Counted from the first letter of the stretch, positions 1 to 8,077 are shown. The stretch: 64,000 nt of DNA from Edaphobacillus lindanitolerans (GCF_900156305.1 NZ_FTPL01000002.1:558001-622000); one strand, 5' to 3'. Notes: a model not told the origin generated them from the sequence alone. Program-made: numbers and translations.

Positions 1-888
1 GTAGTGGACGACGCCGTGCTTTTCGTACGTCGGGTCGTCGTGCGTCGTGATCCGGTCGCTCGTCTCGAAGATGCCGCCCTGGTCGATCGCGATGTCGACG
101 AGCACGGAGCCCGGCTGCATCGACTTCACCATCTCTTCGGTGACGAGCTTCGGCGCCTTCGCGCCCGGAATCAGCACCGCACCGATGACGAGGTCGGCGT
201 CCTTCACGGCCTCCGCGATGTTGAACGGGTTGGACATGAGCGTCTGGATGTCGTTCCCGTACTGGTCGTCGAGCTGGCGGAGACGTTCCGGGCTCAGGTC
301 GATGACCGTCACCTGCGCGCCCATGCCGACGGCGACGCGAGCAGCGTTCGCACCGGCCATGCCGCCGCCGATGACGGCGACCTTGCCGCGGCTGACGCCC
401 GGGACGCCGGCAAGGAGGATCCCCTTGCCGCCGTTCGTGCGCTGAAGGAACTGGGCGCCGATCTGCGTCGCCATGCGGCCCGCGACCTCGCTCATCGGCG
501 AGAGGAGCGGCAGCGAGCGGTTCGGCAGCTGGACGGTTTCATAGGCGATGCCGACCACTTTATTTTCAAGCAGCGCAGCCGTCAATTCCTCTTCAGGTGC
601 CAGATGCAGGTAGGTGAACAGGATGAGTCCTTCGCGGAAATAACGGTATTCCTCCCGGACCGGCTCCTTCACCTTCATGACCATCTCGGCAGCCCAGGCC
701 TCTTCTGCCGTTTCGACGATGACTGCCCCCGCTTCCCGGTAGTCGGCGTCGGTGAATCCGGAACCTTCGCCGGCTCCCTTCTCGATCAGAACTTCATGGC
801 CGGCCAATTCGAGCGTGACGACGCCGGCCGGCGTCATGGCCACGCGATTTTCATTGTTCTTGACTTCCTTTGGTACACCGATGCGCAT
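1..888 (-). CDS. ald: Alanine dehydrogenase, N-terminal 296 residues (truncated by window edge)
   Basis: Catalyses reversible NAD-dependent oxidative deamination of L-alanine to pyruvate and ammonia in the cytosol. Reading the minus strand gives the family N-terminus [20 protein letters not shown], then the substrate-binding region with MVMKVKEP and LFTYLHLAP, and the Rossmann nucleotide-binding loop [12 protein letters not shown] followed by [11 protein letters not shown]. The reading frame is open to base 1, so roughly the last 75-80 residues of the usual ~370 are outside the window. The ATG at 888 is preceded by a good Shine-Dalgarno (AGGAGGG). It is transcribed divergently from the UspA gene. 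Identification is secure; only the 3' end is unseen. Confidence 0.96.
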   Translation of the reverse strand, partial: MRIGVPKEVKNNENRVAMTPAGVVTLELAGHEVLIEKGAGEGSGFTDADYREAGAVIVETAEEAWAAEMVMKVKEPVREEYRYFREGLILFTYLHLAPEEELTAALLENKVVGIAYETVQLPNRSLPLLSPMSEVAGRMATQIGAQFLQRTNGGKGILLAGVPGVSRGKVAVIGGGMAGANAARVAVGMGAQVTVIDLSPERLRQLDDQYGNDIQTLMSNPFNIAEAVKDADLVIGAVLIPGAKAPKLVTEEMVKSMQPGSVLVDIAIDQGGIFETSDRITTHDDPTYEKHGVVHY

Positions 889-985
889 TCCTAAACCCTC
901 CTACAATAATCCCATTGTCGCTCACCAGCCGGACGGAAGCCCGTCCTCTGCTTTTGCTCTTCCATTCTATCACGTTTGCCGAATG

Positions 986-1009
986 TTGAAAGCATTTCAA
1001 ATATGAAAT
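986..1009. promoter_or_regulatory. Overlapping inverted repeats between ald and the UspA gene
   Basis: TTGAAA-GCA-TTTCAA (986-1000) overlaps ATTTCA-AATA-TGAAAT (994-1009), giving three TGAAA-type half-sites in 24 bp in the 218-bp divergent intergenic region. This could be a regulator operator; the bound factor is unknown. Confidence 0.3.
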
Positions 1010-1106
1010 ACCGACACAGAATCGACAGAAACAGCCTGGCTTCCCGGAGGAATCGGCACTGCCGCCGTCGAATAAAGTAAGTAAGATCCAGAAGGAGGGA
1101 AAGCAG

Positions 1107-1574
1107 ATGACACTCAACTACAAGCATATCCTCGTCGCCGTCGACGGCTCGAAAGAAGCGGAATGGGCATTCAAGAAGTCGATCGGCATCGCCAAGAGGA
1201 ACAGCGCAACCCTGAATCTCGTAAACATCATCGACACCCGTTCTTTTGCTGCCGTGGAGGCTTATGACCGGTCCATCGCGGAACGTGCCCAGGGCTTTGC
1301 CCAGCAGCTGCTTTCGGACTACAGAACGGAAGCCGAGCAGGCCGGCGTCAAAGACGTCAACATCATCGTGGAATACGGCTCGCCGAAGACGATGATCCCG
1401 CGGGACGTTTCCAAGAAAGTCGAAGCCGACCTGATCATCTGCGGGGCGACCGGCCTGAATGCGGTCGAACGCTTCCTGATCGGCAGCATCTCCGAGACGA
1501 TCGTCCGGAGCGCCAAGTGTGACGTCCTCGTCGTCCGCACCGAAGAAAAGGAAATCGCGGCGACCGAAGAGTGA
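1107..1574 (+). CDS. Universal stress protein, UspA family (155 aa)
   Basis: A single-domain cytosolic Usp protein of the ATP-binding class. It begins with the family strand YKHILVAVDGSKEAEWAF and carries the nucleotide-binding signature G-2x-G-9x-G-S near residues 117-131 (GATG, nine residues, GS), followed by CDVLVVR. Length is normal for the family. The ATG is preceded by AGAAGGAGGG at good spacing. It is divergent from ald and convergent with ytxK, and ends in a clear intrinsic terminator at about 1606-1646. Usp proteins bind ATP and are induced by stress or stationary phase; the specific role here cannot be told from sequence. In B. subtilis-like genomes a Usp gene next to ald is a common arrangement. 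Confidence 0.92.
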   Translation: MTLNYKHILVAVDGSKEAEWAFKKSIGIAKRNSATLNLVNIIDTRSFAAVEAYDRSIAERAQGFAQQLLSDYRTEAEQAGVKDVNIIVEYGSPKTMIPRDVSKKVEADLIICGATGLNAVERFLIGSISETIVRSAKCDVLVVRTEEKEIAATEE

Positions 1575-1605
1575 CCGCTCCCTCATCCGGCCGCTGAAAA
1601 AGAAG

Positions 1606-1646
1606 AGGCGAGATTGCCCCCGACCGGGACGCAATCTCGCCTTTTT
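1606..1646 (+). terminator. Intrinsic terminator of the UspA gene
   Basis: Arms AGGCGAGATTGC (1606-1617) and GCAATCTCGCCT (1631-1642) form a 12-bp stem followed by a T-run. Confidence 0.9.
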
Positions 1647-1686
1647 GAGCGTGGGGGCCGGCCTCCCTTCTCTGCAGAGAGAAGTG

Positions 1687-1815
1687 TGGGCCTTTCTTTA
1701 CTTAGAGGGCGTCTTTCTTTACTTTGAGGGCGTCTTTCTTAACTTAGACAGCATCTTTCTTAACATACAGCCCTTCTTTCTTAACCTACAGGCCGTTATT
1801 CTTAACATACACCCG
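1687..1815. repeat. 21-bp tandem array A (6 copies) in a convergent junction
   Basis: Six head-to-tail units of about 21 bp share the core TTCTT(A/T)AC(A/C/T)TA(C/G)AG followed by about 7 variable bases. On the minus strand the core reads CTGTATGTTAAGAA. The array lies between the UspA terminator (1606-1646) and the ytxK terminator (1840-1880). The same core, reversed, recurs at 51652-51759. The period of 21 bp is two helical turns and keeps one reading frame open, but there is no start or ribosome binding site. The array fills the UspA-ytxK gap, which holds no gene. Function unknown. Confidence 0.85.
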
Positions 1816-1839
1816 ATAACCCCCTCCCCGCAGCGGAAA

Positions 1840-1880
1840 CAAAAAGAGCCAACACGCCGGAACGGCGGTGTTGGCTCTAT
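1840..1880 (-). terminator. Intrinsic terminator of ytxK
   Basis: Arms AGAGCCAACACGCC and GGCGGTGTTGGCTCT form a strong stem. On the minus strand it is followed by TTTTTG. Confidence 0.9.
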
Positions 1881-1924
1881 TAGACTTTTTCAACGGCCGC
1901 GTAAAGCAGACGGATGCCGGATGC

Positions 1925-2869
1925 TCAATTGCTGTCCGTCTTGTAGCCGTTCTCCTCCGCCCAGGCGTCCACCTTTGCGAAGAAGCTCTCCAGTGCACGG
2001 ATGTTCGTCATGTCCGGCGCATTCGCCAGAAGCACTTCCGGCTTTGGCCCGCCTGCCAGGTCCGGCTTCTTCAGGACGAGCACGCTCTTTGCGTGCGCCT
2101 GGCTTTTGAACAGGCCCGGCGGAAGAGCGAGGACTGCCACGATCTGCGCTTCCTCTTTCAGGAATGTATGAAGCTGCGTCGCAAACTGGGATTCGAACAG
2201 ATTGGCCGGCACGATGAAGATCCCGTGACCGCCTTTCTTCAGATGGCGCATCGACTGCTCGATGAACAGATGATGTGCGTACGAATGGCCTTCGTCCGCC
2301 TTCAATTTGAAGCCTGCTGCATTCTCATCATCCGGGTAGTAGCCGACGGGCAGGTCGGAGATGACGACGTCGACCGGGTCGACCATGAGCGGACGCAGCG
2401 CATCCTGGTGGTAAAGGGTCACCGGCTGTGCGAGCAGGTCCGCCGTCACTGCCGAAATCCGGATGAGCAGGTCATCGATCTCGACAGCGGATGCGGCGGT
2501 CCGCCCGTCCATGTAATTCATGACGGTGAACAGCAGGTTCCCCGTTCCGGCGGCCGGGTCGAACAGCGTCACATACCGGCTTCCCTTCGACAGCCGGTCG
2601 GCCAGATAGCCCGCAAGCAGGCCGATGGAATCCGGGGTCATCTGGTGATGGGGCTGGGCATTCGCCTTCATGCCCTTCAGGACGGCAAGCTGGATCGCCT
2701 TGCGCACTTCTTCCTTCGTCGCTTCCTCCGCTTCCGGAGAGATTGTGCCTTCCGCCCACGCCTTCAAGGTTTCAAACAGCGCCTCCAGGTAAAGCAGTTC
2801 TTCCTTTTCCGAGATCCGGGCCGAATGCCCGTCGAGGAAAGAGAAAAGCAGTTCGGTGTTCGTTTCCAT
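1925..2869 (-). CDS. ytxK: YtxK-like class I SAM-dependent methyltransferase (N6-adenine type fold), 314 aa
   Basis: Resembles the catalytic half of HsdM/N6-adenine methylases. The SAM motif I FDPAAGTGNLL is near residues 110-120, and the motif IV position reads SDLPVGYYP rather than the classical NPPY. No specificity subunit or nuclease is nearby, so this is an orphan methyltransferase; its substrate is not known from sequence. The start is placed at the ATG giving METNTELL, because GGAGG lies 6 bases upstream while an earlier in-frame ATG abuts it. It lies downstream of tpx, as in B. subtilis where ytxK and tpx are neighbours. The gene ends in its own terminator beside array A. Confidence 0.88.
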   Translation of the reverse strand: METNTELLFSFLDGHSARISEKEELLYLEALFETLKAWAEGTISPEAEEATKEEVRKAIQLAVLKGMKANAQPHHQMTPDSIGLLAGYLADRLSKGSRYVTLFDPAAGTGNLLFTVMNYMDGRTAASAVEIDDLLIRISAVTADLLAQPVTLYHQDALRPLMVDPVDVVISDLPVGYYPDDENAAGFKLKADEGHSYAHHLFIEQSMRHLKKGGHGIFIVPANLFESQFATQLHTFLKEEAQIVAVLALPPGLFKSQAHAKSVLVLKKPDLAGGPKPEVLLANAPDMTNIRALESFFAKVDAWAEENGYKTDSN

Positions 2870-2887
2870 GTTCATCCTCCAAACAGA

Positions 2888-2913
2888 GAAACCCACTCGC
2901 CCGAGTGGGTTTC
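2888..2913 (-). terminator. Terminator between tpx and ytxK
   Basis: GAAACCCACTCG and CGAGTGGGTTTC form a compact hairpin 10 bases beyond the tpx stop; the downstream tract is only moderately T-rich. Confidence 0.65.
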
Positions 2914-2922
2914 CGGATGTAA

Positions 2923-3429
2923 TTACTTCGTCAGTTCTTTGACTGCCTCAATCGCCTTGTCATAGTCCGGATGGTCGGTGCCTTCCGGTACATATTCGAC
3001 ATACGTCACTTTTCCGCCTTTGTCGATGACAAACACGCTTCTCGCCAGGAGGCGCAATTCTTTCATGACCGTTCCGTAACCGAGGCCGAACGACAGGTCT
3101 CGGTGATCCGAAAGTGCAATCGCCTGATCAAGCCCCTCGGTCGCCTTCCAGCGTGCCTGTGCAAACGGCAGATCTGCCGAGATGGTAAGGACGGCCACAT
3201 CGTCGCCGAGCTCCGTCACCGCTTCATTGAACCGTCTTGTCTGCGTGGAGCAGACCCCCGTGTCAATCGACGGGATGACGCTGATGAGGCGAACCTTGCC
3301 TTCGGTCTCTTTGAGCGTATATGGGCTGAGGTCATTGGTCAGCACCGTGAAATCGGGTGCCTGATCGCCGACCTTCACTTCTGTACCGAGCAGGGTCACC
3401 GGGTTTTGCTTGAATGTCACTTGTACCAT
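2923..3429 (-). CDS. tpx: Thiol peroxidase Tpx (168 aa) lacking the resolving cysteine
   Basis: A peroxiredoxin of the Tpx class that reduces hydroperoxides in the cytosol, normally recycled by thioredoxin. The peroxidatic cysteine is Cys60 in [11 protein letters not shown]. The family's resolving cysteine follows the segment [11 protein letters not shown]; here that position is Lys95 (codon AAG), and Cys60 is the only cysteine in the protein. The rest is canonical ([20 protein letters not shown]) and of normal length. The start ATG has AAAAGGAGG upstream. It probably works as a 1-Cys peroxiredoxin needing an external thiol, or the motif loss impairs recycling; this is inference. It is followed by ytxK. 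Confidence 0.95.
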   Translation of the reverse strand: MVQVTFKQNPVTLLGTEVKVGDQAPDFTVLTNDLSPYTLKETEGKVRLISVIPSIDTGVCSTQTRRFNEAVTELGDDVAVLTISADLPFAQARWKATEGLDQAIALSDHRDLSFGLGYGTVMKELRLLARSVFVIDKGGKVTYVEYVPEGTDHPDYDKAIEAVKELTK

Positions 3430-3457
3430 GGGAACGCCTCCTTTTCAACCAAGTGTA

Positions 3458-3994
3458 CTAAACGGCCGGCCCGTCTTGCAATCGGGAAGCCTCCCCTTCG
3501 GTCCGCATTCCCGCCGGCGCCATCACATACCGCTCCTCATGGATCACCAGCGTATCCGCGATGAAATCATGGAGCGCTTCTTTTTTCGGCGTGAAGCCGA
3601 CGATCCAGTACAGGATCGGCAATGTCTTCGACAAAAAACGGCCGATCAGTTCCCTGAACACGATCGTCCCCCAGTCAAGCGGCCCGCCGTCATTGCGGAC
3701 GACGCGGATGCCCGTCACCATCTTGCCGACGGTCTGGCCGAAGAACTTCGTCATCAGGACAAAGTAGAGGAAGAAGACAGCCGCCGTGGCAATATTGTAC
3801 GGCGCAAAGATCCCGTCAGGCGCGATCTCGAGCCCGCCAAGCCGTGATAGGGGACGGATCACCAGCATGCTGACCGATCCGAGGACGATGAGGTCGATCA
3901 GATAAGACCAGAACCGGATCCAGAACCCTGCGTATGCCGGGACGGCAATCGTCCCGCCGGCCGGCATCCCTTCTGTCATTTGGGATTCCCGCAT
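3458..3994 (-). CDS. yteJ: RDD-family membrane protein YteJ (178 aa)
   Basis: A small integral membrane protein with the RDD family signature: FWIRFWSYLIDLIVL in the first membrane segment and GQTVGKMVTGIRVV between later segments. There are three to four hydrophobic helices. The start is placed at the ATG giving MRESQMTEG because AAGGAGGG ends 7 bases before it; an ATG two codons earlier touches the Shine-Dalgarno. It directly follows sppA (12 bases), so the two are co-transcribed, as in B. subtilis where YteJ and SppA are functionally linked and YteJ restrains SppA activity. No own promoter is seen. Confidence 0.9.
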   Translation of the reverse strand: MRESQMTEGMPAGGTIAVPAYAGFWIRFWSYLIDLIVLGSVSMLVIRPLSRLGGLEIAPDGIFAPYNIATAAVFFLYFVLMTKFFGQTVGKMVTGIRVVRNDGGPLDWGTIVFRELIGRFLSKTLPILYWIVGFTPKKEALHDFIADTLVIHEERYVMAPAGMRTEGEASRLQDGPAV

Positions 3995-4006
3995 CTTCAT
4001 CCCTCC

Positions 4007-5014
4007 TTATTTCTCACCGTACAGGTACATCATGCGAGGCGAATTGTAGTCGGCGAGGATCTGTCCGACGATCTGGGTTTCCAGATCCCCTTTGAACATC
4101 GACTGCATTTTCACACCGAGCAGGGAGCCGAATCCGACGTCTGTGCCGTATTCGAACAGTTCCGCTTTGGCGAGGTCATGGTCGTTCCGGAGTGCCGCGA
4201 CGGCATCTTCCAGACGGCCTGTTTCATCAGCGAGTCCGGCCTCGATCGCCTGGCGGCCGTTCATGATCCGTCCATCCGCCCACTTCTTGACTTCTGCCTC
4301 GCTCATTCCGCGTCCTTCCTCGATCACGTCAACGAACCGCTCGTAGGAATCATTCAGCATCTCCTGAAGCATTCCCCGCTCCTCGTCCGTCATCTCCCGC
4401 GTCGCACTCATGATGTCTTTGTACTTCCCGGATTTGATCGTCACAAAGTCGATTCCGTGCTTGTCGGCGAACTCTCCGTAATTGATGCTTTCCATGATCA
4501 CGCCGATCGAGCCCGTCATCGTTTCCTGATGGGCAAAGATTTTGTCAGCCGGCGCCGATATGTAATATCCGCCTGATGCGGCAAGGCCGCCCATGCTCAC
4601 GTAGACCGGGATTTCCCGTTCCTTCTGGATCGCGACGATCTTGTCATGGATATCCGAGGACTCCACGACTCCGCCGCCCGGGGAATCCACATACAGGACG
4701 ACGCCTTTGACGGATTGGTCATCCCGGATCATATCCAGCTGTTCCATGAGCGCCTGATGGTCATAGCCGGTCGCAAACAGGGATGATGCCGATCCGGTGT
4801 CCTGAATCACGCCTTCAACCCGCAGCAGGGCGATCCGGTTGCGGGCATCGCCTTCCTCGATCACATATTCCATTTGCCCCTGGACCGGCGTGAATGCGTC
4901 TTCCATGACGGAAGCCCAGTTCTTCGAGAAGATGGCAGAAGCCATGTTCACACCGGCTGCGACGACAAACAGGAGCACCGCAGCACCCAGGGCAAGCCAT
5001 CGTTTCATATTCAT
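4007..5014 (-). CDS. sppA: Signal peptide peptidase SppA (335 aa)
   Basis: A membrane-anchored serine/lysine-dyad protease degrading cleaved signal peptides and short peptides. The N-terminal hydrophobic anchor spans about residues 5-28. The catalytic serine is Ser147 in GLAASGGYYISA and the general-base lysine is Lys199 in KSGKYKD; both numbers coincide with B. subtilis SppA. The oxyanion-site segment VDSPGGG is near residue 110. Full length. The ATG has AGGAGGG upstream. It is co-transcribed with yteJ downstream. Confidence 0.96.
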   Translation of the reverse strand: MNMKRWLALGAAVLLFVVAAGVNMASAIFSKNWASVMEDAFTPVQGQMEYVIEEGDARNRIALLRVEGVIQDTGSASSLFATGYDHQALMEQLDMIRDDQSVKGVVLYVDSPGGGVVESSDIHDKIVAIQKEREIPVYVSMGGLAASGGYYISAPADKIFAHQETMTGSIGVIMESINYGEFADKHGIDFVTIKSGKYKDIMSATREMTDEERGMLQEMLNDSYERFVDVIEEGRGMSEAEVKKWADGRIMNGRQAIEAGLADETGRLEDAVAALRNDHDLAKAELFEYGTDVGFGSLLGVKMQSMFKGDLETQIVGQILADYNSPRMMYLYGEK

Positions 5015-5071
5015 TCTGTATCCCTCCTATTCCTGCAGCAGTCTTGTATACGGACAGACTGCCGAAATGTT

Positions 5072-5980
5072 TCACTTCATAGCCACTTTCATTTTCTTCA
5101 TCATCCTGAATTTCGAAGCCGTGACCAGGATGAGCCCGGCCCAGATGAACGAAAACGCGACCAGTTCGACCATTCCGAACGGCTCCCCGTAAATGATGAC
5201 CCCGAGGAAAAGCATGAGGGTCGGCGCGATGTACTGAAGGAAGCCGAGCAGATAAAGCGGGATGTTCTGCGCCCCTTTCGCAAACAGGACGAGCGGAAGC
5301 GCCGTCGCCGCTCCGGACAGGATCAGCAGGACATCCATGCCGGCTCCCGAATGGAGGAATGCCGGGCTTCCCCCTTTCCATACAACCGCCAGGTAGATCG
5401 CCGCAAACGGGGCGATGAACAACGTCTCGATCGTCAGGCCGCGGAGCGGATCGAGATGGATCGTCTTCTTCGCAAGTCCGTAGATGGCAAAGGATGTCGC
5501 CAGCCCGAATGAAAGCCACGGAAACTGGCCGAATGAAATCGTGATGATCAGCACCCCGGCAGCAGCAAGCAGCACCGCCGACTTCTCCGCCTTGGTGAGC
5601 CGTTCCTTCAGGAAGACGATGCCTAAAAGGATGGAGAGGAGCGGATTGATGTAATAGCCGAGACTGGTCTGGACGATATGGCCATTATTAACCGCCCAGA
5701 TGAACAGGAACCAGTTTCCCGAAATGAGGATCGATGCGGCAAACAAACTCCAAAAGTCTTTTTGCCGCTTCCAGAGCCCCTTGAAGTCCTCGATGAGCTT
5801 CCGTCCCTGGCCGATGAGGACAACGGTCAATGCGGTCGTGATGAATGACCAGAAAATCCGGTGGGCCAGGATTTCACCGCTCGGTATGTCACCGACCAGC
5901 TTCCAGTAGATCGGCAGCACGCCCCAGATCAGATAGGCGGCCGCCGCCCAGATGATGCCTTGTTTTTCTTTCCCGTCCAC
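5072..5980 (-). CDS. RarD-type EamA drug/metabolite transporter (302 aa)
   Basis: A ten-helix EamA-family permease of the RarD subgroup. The N-terminus GIIWAAAAYLIWGVLPIYWK is typical, followed by repeated hydrophobic helices and the conserved YYINPLLSILLG and LGFLQYIAPTLM segments. A GTG start at 5980 follows AGAAGGGAAG. Substrate is unknown; RarD proteins were named from chloramphenicol sensitivity, but transport specificity is unproven. It lies between the acyl-CoA synthetase gene and sppA, all on the minus strand, with no obvious terminator before sppA. Confidence 0.88.
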   Translation of the reverse strand: MDGKEKQGIIWAAAAYLIWGVLPIYWKLVGDIPSGEILAHRIFWSFITTALTVVLIGQGRKLIEDFKGLWKRQKDFWSLFAASILISGNWFLFIWAVNNGHIVQTSLGYYINPLLSILLGIVFLKERLTKAEKSAVLLAAAGVLIITISFGQFPWLSFGLATSFAIYGLAKKTIHLDPLRGLTIETLFIAPFAAIYLAVVWKGGSPAFLHSGAGMDVLLILSGAATALPLVLFAKGAQNIPLYLLGFLQYIAPTLMLFLGVIIYGEPFGMVELVAFSFIWAGLILVTASKFRMMKKMKVAMK

Positions 5981-6047
5981 GGGCTTCCCTTCTTTCCTTC
6001 CTGCCGCACGGGGTCAAAGCCGCCGGCATGAACATTTGCTTCTGTAA

Positions 6048-6087
6048 AAAAAGCGGGAAGACAGCCGCCCGGGGCGGCTGTCTTCCA
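6048..6087 (-). terminator. Intrinsic terminator of the acyl-CoA synthetase gene
   Basis: GGAAGACAGCCGCC pairs with GGCGGCTGTCTTCC, followed on the minus strand by GC and a run of seven Ts. Confidence 0.92.
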
Positions 6088-6102
6088 AGTGCGCAACAAG
6101 GA

Positions 6103-7665
6103 TTACTTTTCGTTTTCCCGCTTGCGCAGCTCGACGCGCATGATTTTGCCGGATGTTGTTTTCGGAAGTTCGTCAATGAACTCGATGGCCCTCGGGTATT
6201 TATAAGGGGCCGTCAGTTCCTTCACATGATCCTGCAGTTCCTGGACGAGTTCATCAGAGGCTTTTTCCGGGTCGGTGAGGACGACGTATGCCTTGACGAT
6301 ATTCCCCCTTACTTCGTCCGGGCTCGCCACCACCGCACATTCCTTCACGGCCGGGTGCTTCGTCAGCGCGTCCTCGACCTCAAACGGTCCGATCGTATAG
6401 CCCGAAGAGATGATGATGTCGTCGCCGCGGCCCTCAAACCAGAAATAGCCGTCCTCGTCTTTGCTCGCCCGGTCGCCGGTCAGGTAGTAATCTCCCCTGA
6501 ACTGCATGCTCGTCCGCTCGGGGTCTTTCAGATATTCCTTGAAGAGCGCCGGCGTGCTCACATGGACGGCAATATCCCCAGGCACGCCCGGGCTGCTCGG
6601 CTGGCCGAATTCGTCGATGATCTCGACCCGGTTCCCGGGCGTCGGCTTGCCCATCGACCCCGGACGGGCTTCCATTCCCTTCATCGTCCCGACCAGGAGT
6701 GTGTTTTCCGTCTGGCCGTAGCCGTCCCGGACTTCAATCCCTGCTACACGGGAGAATGTGTTGATCACTTCCACATTGAGCGGTTCACCGGCGGACACTG
6801 CACTGTGGATGGAAGAAAGATCGTACTCCCCGAGCTTGCCCGTCTTCGCCATGAGACGGTATTCGGTCGGCGTGCAGCAGAGGACATTGACGCTGTATTT
6901 GCCGATGAGCTCCAGGTATTTGGCCGGATCGAACCGGCCGTTGTAGACGAACCCGGTCGATCCGCTGCCGAGCGTGGCGAGGAACGGAGACCAGATCCAT
7001 TTTTGCCAGCCCGGGCTCGCCGTCGCCCACACCATATCGCCGTCCTCGATTCCGAGCCAGTTTGCAGCCGTCGTCCGGAGGTGCGCATATCCCCATCCGT
7101 GCGTATGGACGACGCCTTTCGGCTTGCCGGTCGTGCCGGACGTATACGAGAGGAAGGCCATGTCGCTGCTTTTCGTGTCGGCCGCTTCAAATTGATCGGA
7201 CGTGTTTTGCATTTCCTTGAGCAATGGAATTCCATTATCGGCATCACCGGCGATGAACAGGCTGACACCGTCCATGTCAACGTCTTTGAATTGTTCGGCA
7301 AACGGCGCATAGGCGATGATGCCCTTCGCCCCGCTGTGCTCAAGCCGGTATTCGATGTCCGATGCCCGGAGCATTTCAGAACTCGGAATGACGACAATCC
7401 CGGCTTTCAATGCCGCCACATACGTCACATAGGCTTCTACGAGACGGGGCATCATGATCATGACGACGTCTCCCTTGCCGAAGCCGTGAGAGGTCAGCAC
7501 ATTGGCACAGCGGTTCGCCAGTGCCATCAACTCTGCATATGTAATTTCACGCTCTTCCGTTCCGTCGGTCCAGATCAGGGCTTTCCGTTCTGTTCCGCTT
7601 GCGTACTTCTCAAATTCCGAAGAAAGATTGTACTGTCCGGGAGCCAGAAGCTCTTCTCGTTTCAT
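6103..7665 (-). CDS. ytcI: AMP-forming acyl-CoA synthetase, YtcI-like (520 aa)
   Basis: Activates a carboxylic acid via an acyl-adenylate to acyl-CoA. ANL-superfamily motifs are in order: P-loop YTSGTTGKPKG near residue 170, DGYGQTEN (A5), YLTGDRASKDEDGYFWFEGR (A7-A8), and the C-terminal lysine in KTTSGKIMRVELR. It is closest in style to medium/short-chain ligases such as YtcI. It has no Trp-Trp acetate pocket like the AcsA encoded at 24.5-26.2 kb, so acetate is not the obvious substrate. The start at 7665 (MKREELLAPG) has AAAGGGGTG upstream; an earlier in-frame ATG lacks one. A sigma-A promoter and a terminator bracket it as a single transcription unit. Confidence 0.88.
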   Translation of the reverse strand: MKREELLAPGQYNLSSEFEKYASGTERKALIWTDGTEEREITYAELMALANRCANVLTSHGFGKGDVVMIMMPRLVEAYVTYVAALKAGIVVIPSSEMLRASDIEYRLEHSGAKGIIAYAPFAEQFKDVDMDGVSLFIAGDADNGIPLLKEMQNTSDQFEAADTKSSDMAFLSYTSGTTGKPKGVVHTHGWGYAHLRTTAANWLGIEDGDMVWATASPGWQKWIWSPFLATLGSGSTGFVYNGRFDPAKYLELIGKYSVNVLCCTPTEYRLMAKTGKLGEYDLSSIHSAVSAGEPLNVEVINTFSRVAGIEVRDGYGQTENTLLVGTMKGMEARPGSMGKPTPGNRVEIIDEFGQPSSPGVPGDIAVHVSTPALFKEYLKDPERTSMQFRGDYYLTGDRASKDEDGYFWFEGRGDDIIISSGYTIGPFEVEDALTKHPAVKECAVVASPDEVRGNIVKAYVVLTDPEKASDELVQELQDHVKELTAPYKYPRAIEFIDELPKTTSGKIMRVELRKRENEK

Positions 7666-7693
7666 GCAATCACCCCTTTGATTGGTCGTTTTC

Positions 7694-7722
7694 ATTATAC
7701 GCTTTCAAATGGACCTTTTCAA
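7694..7722 (-). promoter_or_regulatory. Sigma-A promoter of the acyl-CoA synthetase gene with a cre-like half-site
   Basis: On the minus strand TTGAAA (-35) is separated by 17 bp from TATAAT (-10). TGAAAGCG, one perfect half of a CcpA operator, abuts the -10, and TGAAAACG lies just downstream; the other halves do not match. The promoter is well supported, CcpA control is speculative. Confidence 0.65.
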
Positions 7723-7778
7723 AATAGAATTTCAATTCGGACGTAACGGAACCTCTCTCCAACTTCCGGTTTTAAAAC

Positions 7779-7807
7779 GAAAAAGACCGCCCTTCGAGAG
7801 GGCGGTC
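7779..7807 (-). terminator. Intrinsic terminator of the spore protein gene
   Basis: GACCGCCCT and AGGGCGGTC form the stem with a 5-base loop; on the minus strand TTTTTCGTTTT follows. Confidence 0.9.
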
Positions 7808-7815
7808 CGGATTTG

Positions 7816-8025
7816 TTACTGGTTCGTGCCTTTCATTTGTTGCTGTGCCATCGAAACCAAACGCTTTGTGATTTCTCCGCCAACGGAACCGTTGGCACGC
7901 GATGTTGCGTCGGCACCGAGCTGAACACCAAATTCTTGGGCAATCTCGTACTTCATCTGGTCGAGTGCTTGGCGCACGCCCGGTACGAGCAGCTGGTTAG
8001 AGTTGTTGCTGTTGTTGCTTGCCAT
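7816..8025 (-). CDS. Alpha/beta-type small acid-soluble spore protein (69 aa)
   Basis: A DNA-saturating protein of the spore core that protects DNA and feeds amino acids to germinating cells. The whole short protein matches the family: Asn/Ser-rich N-terminus, [16 protein letters not shown] containing the germination protease site around EFGV, then [18 protein letters not shown] and [20 protein letters not shown] lies at good spacing before the ATG. The gene is monocistronic, with a sigma-G-type promoter upstream and a strong terminator. Its presence indicates a spore-forming organism, or one recently descended from spore formers. Which paralogue (SspA/B/C/D) cannot be fixed. Confidence 0.96.
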   Translation of the reverse strand: MASNNSNNSNQLLVPGVRQALDQMKYEIAQEFGVQLGADATSRANGSVGGEITKRLVSMAQQQMKGTNQ

Positions 8026-8048
8026 GATTGTTCACCTCCTTGTGCACA

Positions 8049-8077
8049 TAGAATGTGCGGGGAAGAAAAAATCATGC
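8049..8077 (-). promoter_or_regulatory. Candidate sigma-G promoter of the spore protein gene
   Basis: Minus strand: GCATG (-35, consensus GHATR), 17-bp spacer, CATTCTA (-10, consensus CATNHTA). Position about 25 bases upstream of the start fits forespore expression of ssp genes. Confidence 0.7.

Noticed and set aside
4-894. 296-codon plus-strand frame opposite ald
   Set aside because: Antisense shadow of alanine dehydrogenase, whose nucleotide-binding motifs are unmistakable on the minus strand.
1519-2109. 196-codon plus-strand frame spanning array A
   Set aside because: Runs from inside the UspA gene through two terminators and into ytxK antisense; no start signal, so chance openness created by a 21-bp period.
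1925-2869. Restriction-modification system
   Set aside because: YtxK resembles an HsdM-type methylase but there is no specificity or restriction subunit nearby, and the gene is a conserved housekeeping neighbour of tpx in Bacilli.
5038-5062. Terminator between the RarD-type gene and sppA
   Set aside because: GCAGTCT/AGACTGC inverted repeat exists but no T-run follows on either strand.
6028-7746. 572-codon open frame antisense to the acyl-CoA synthetase gene
   Set aside because: Shadow frame; the minus-strand product contains every ANL motif and a proper Shine-Dalgarno.
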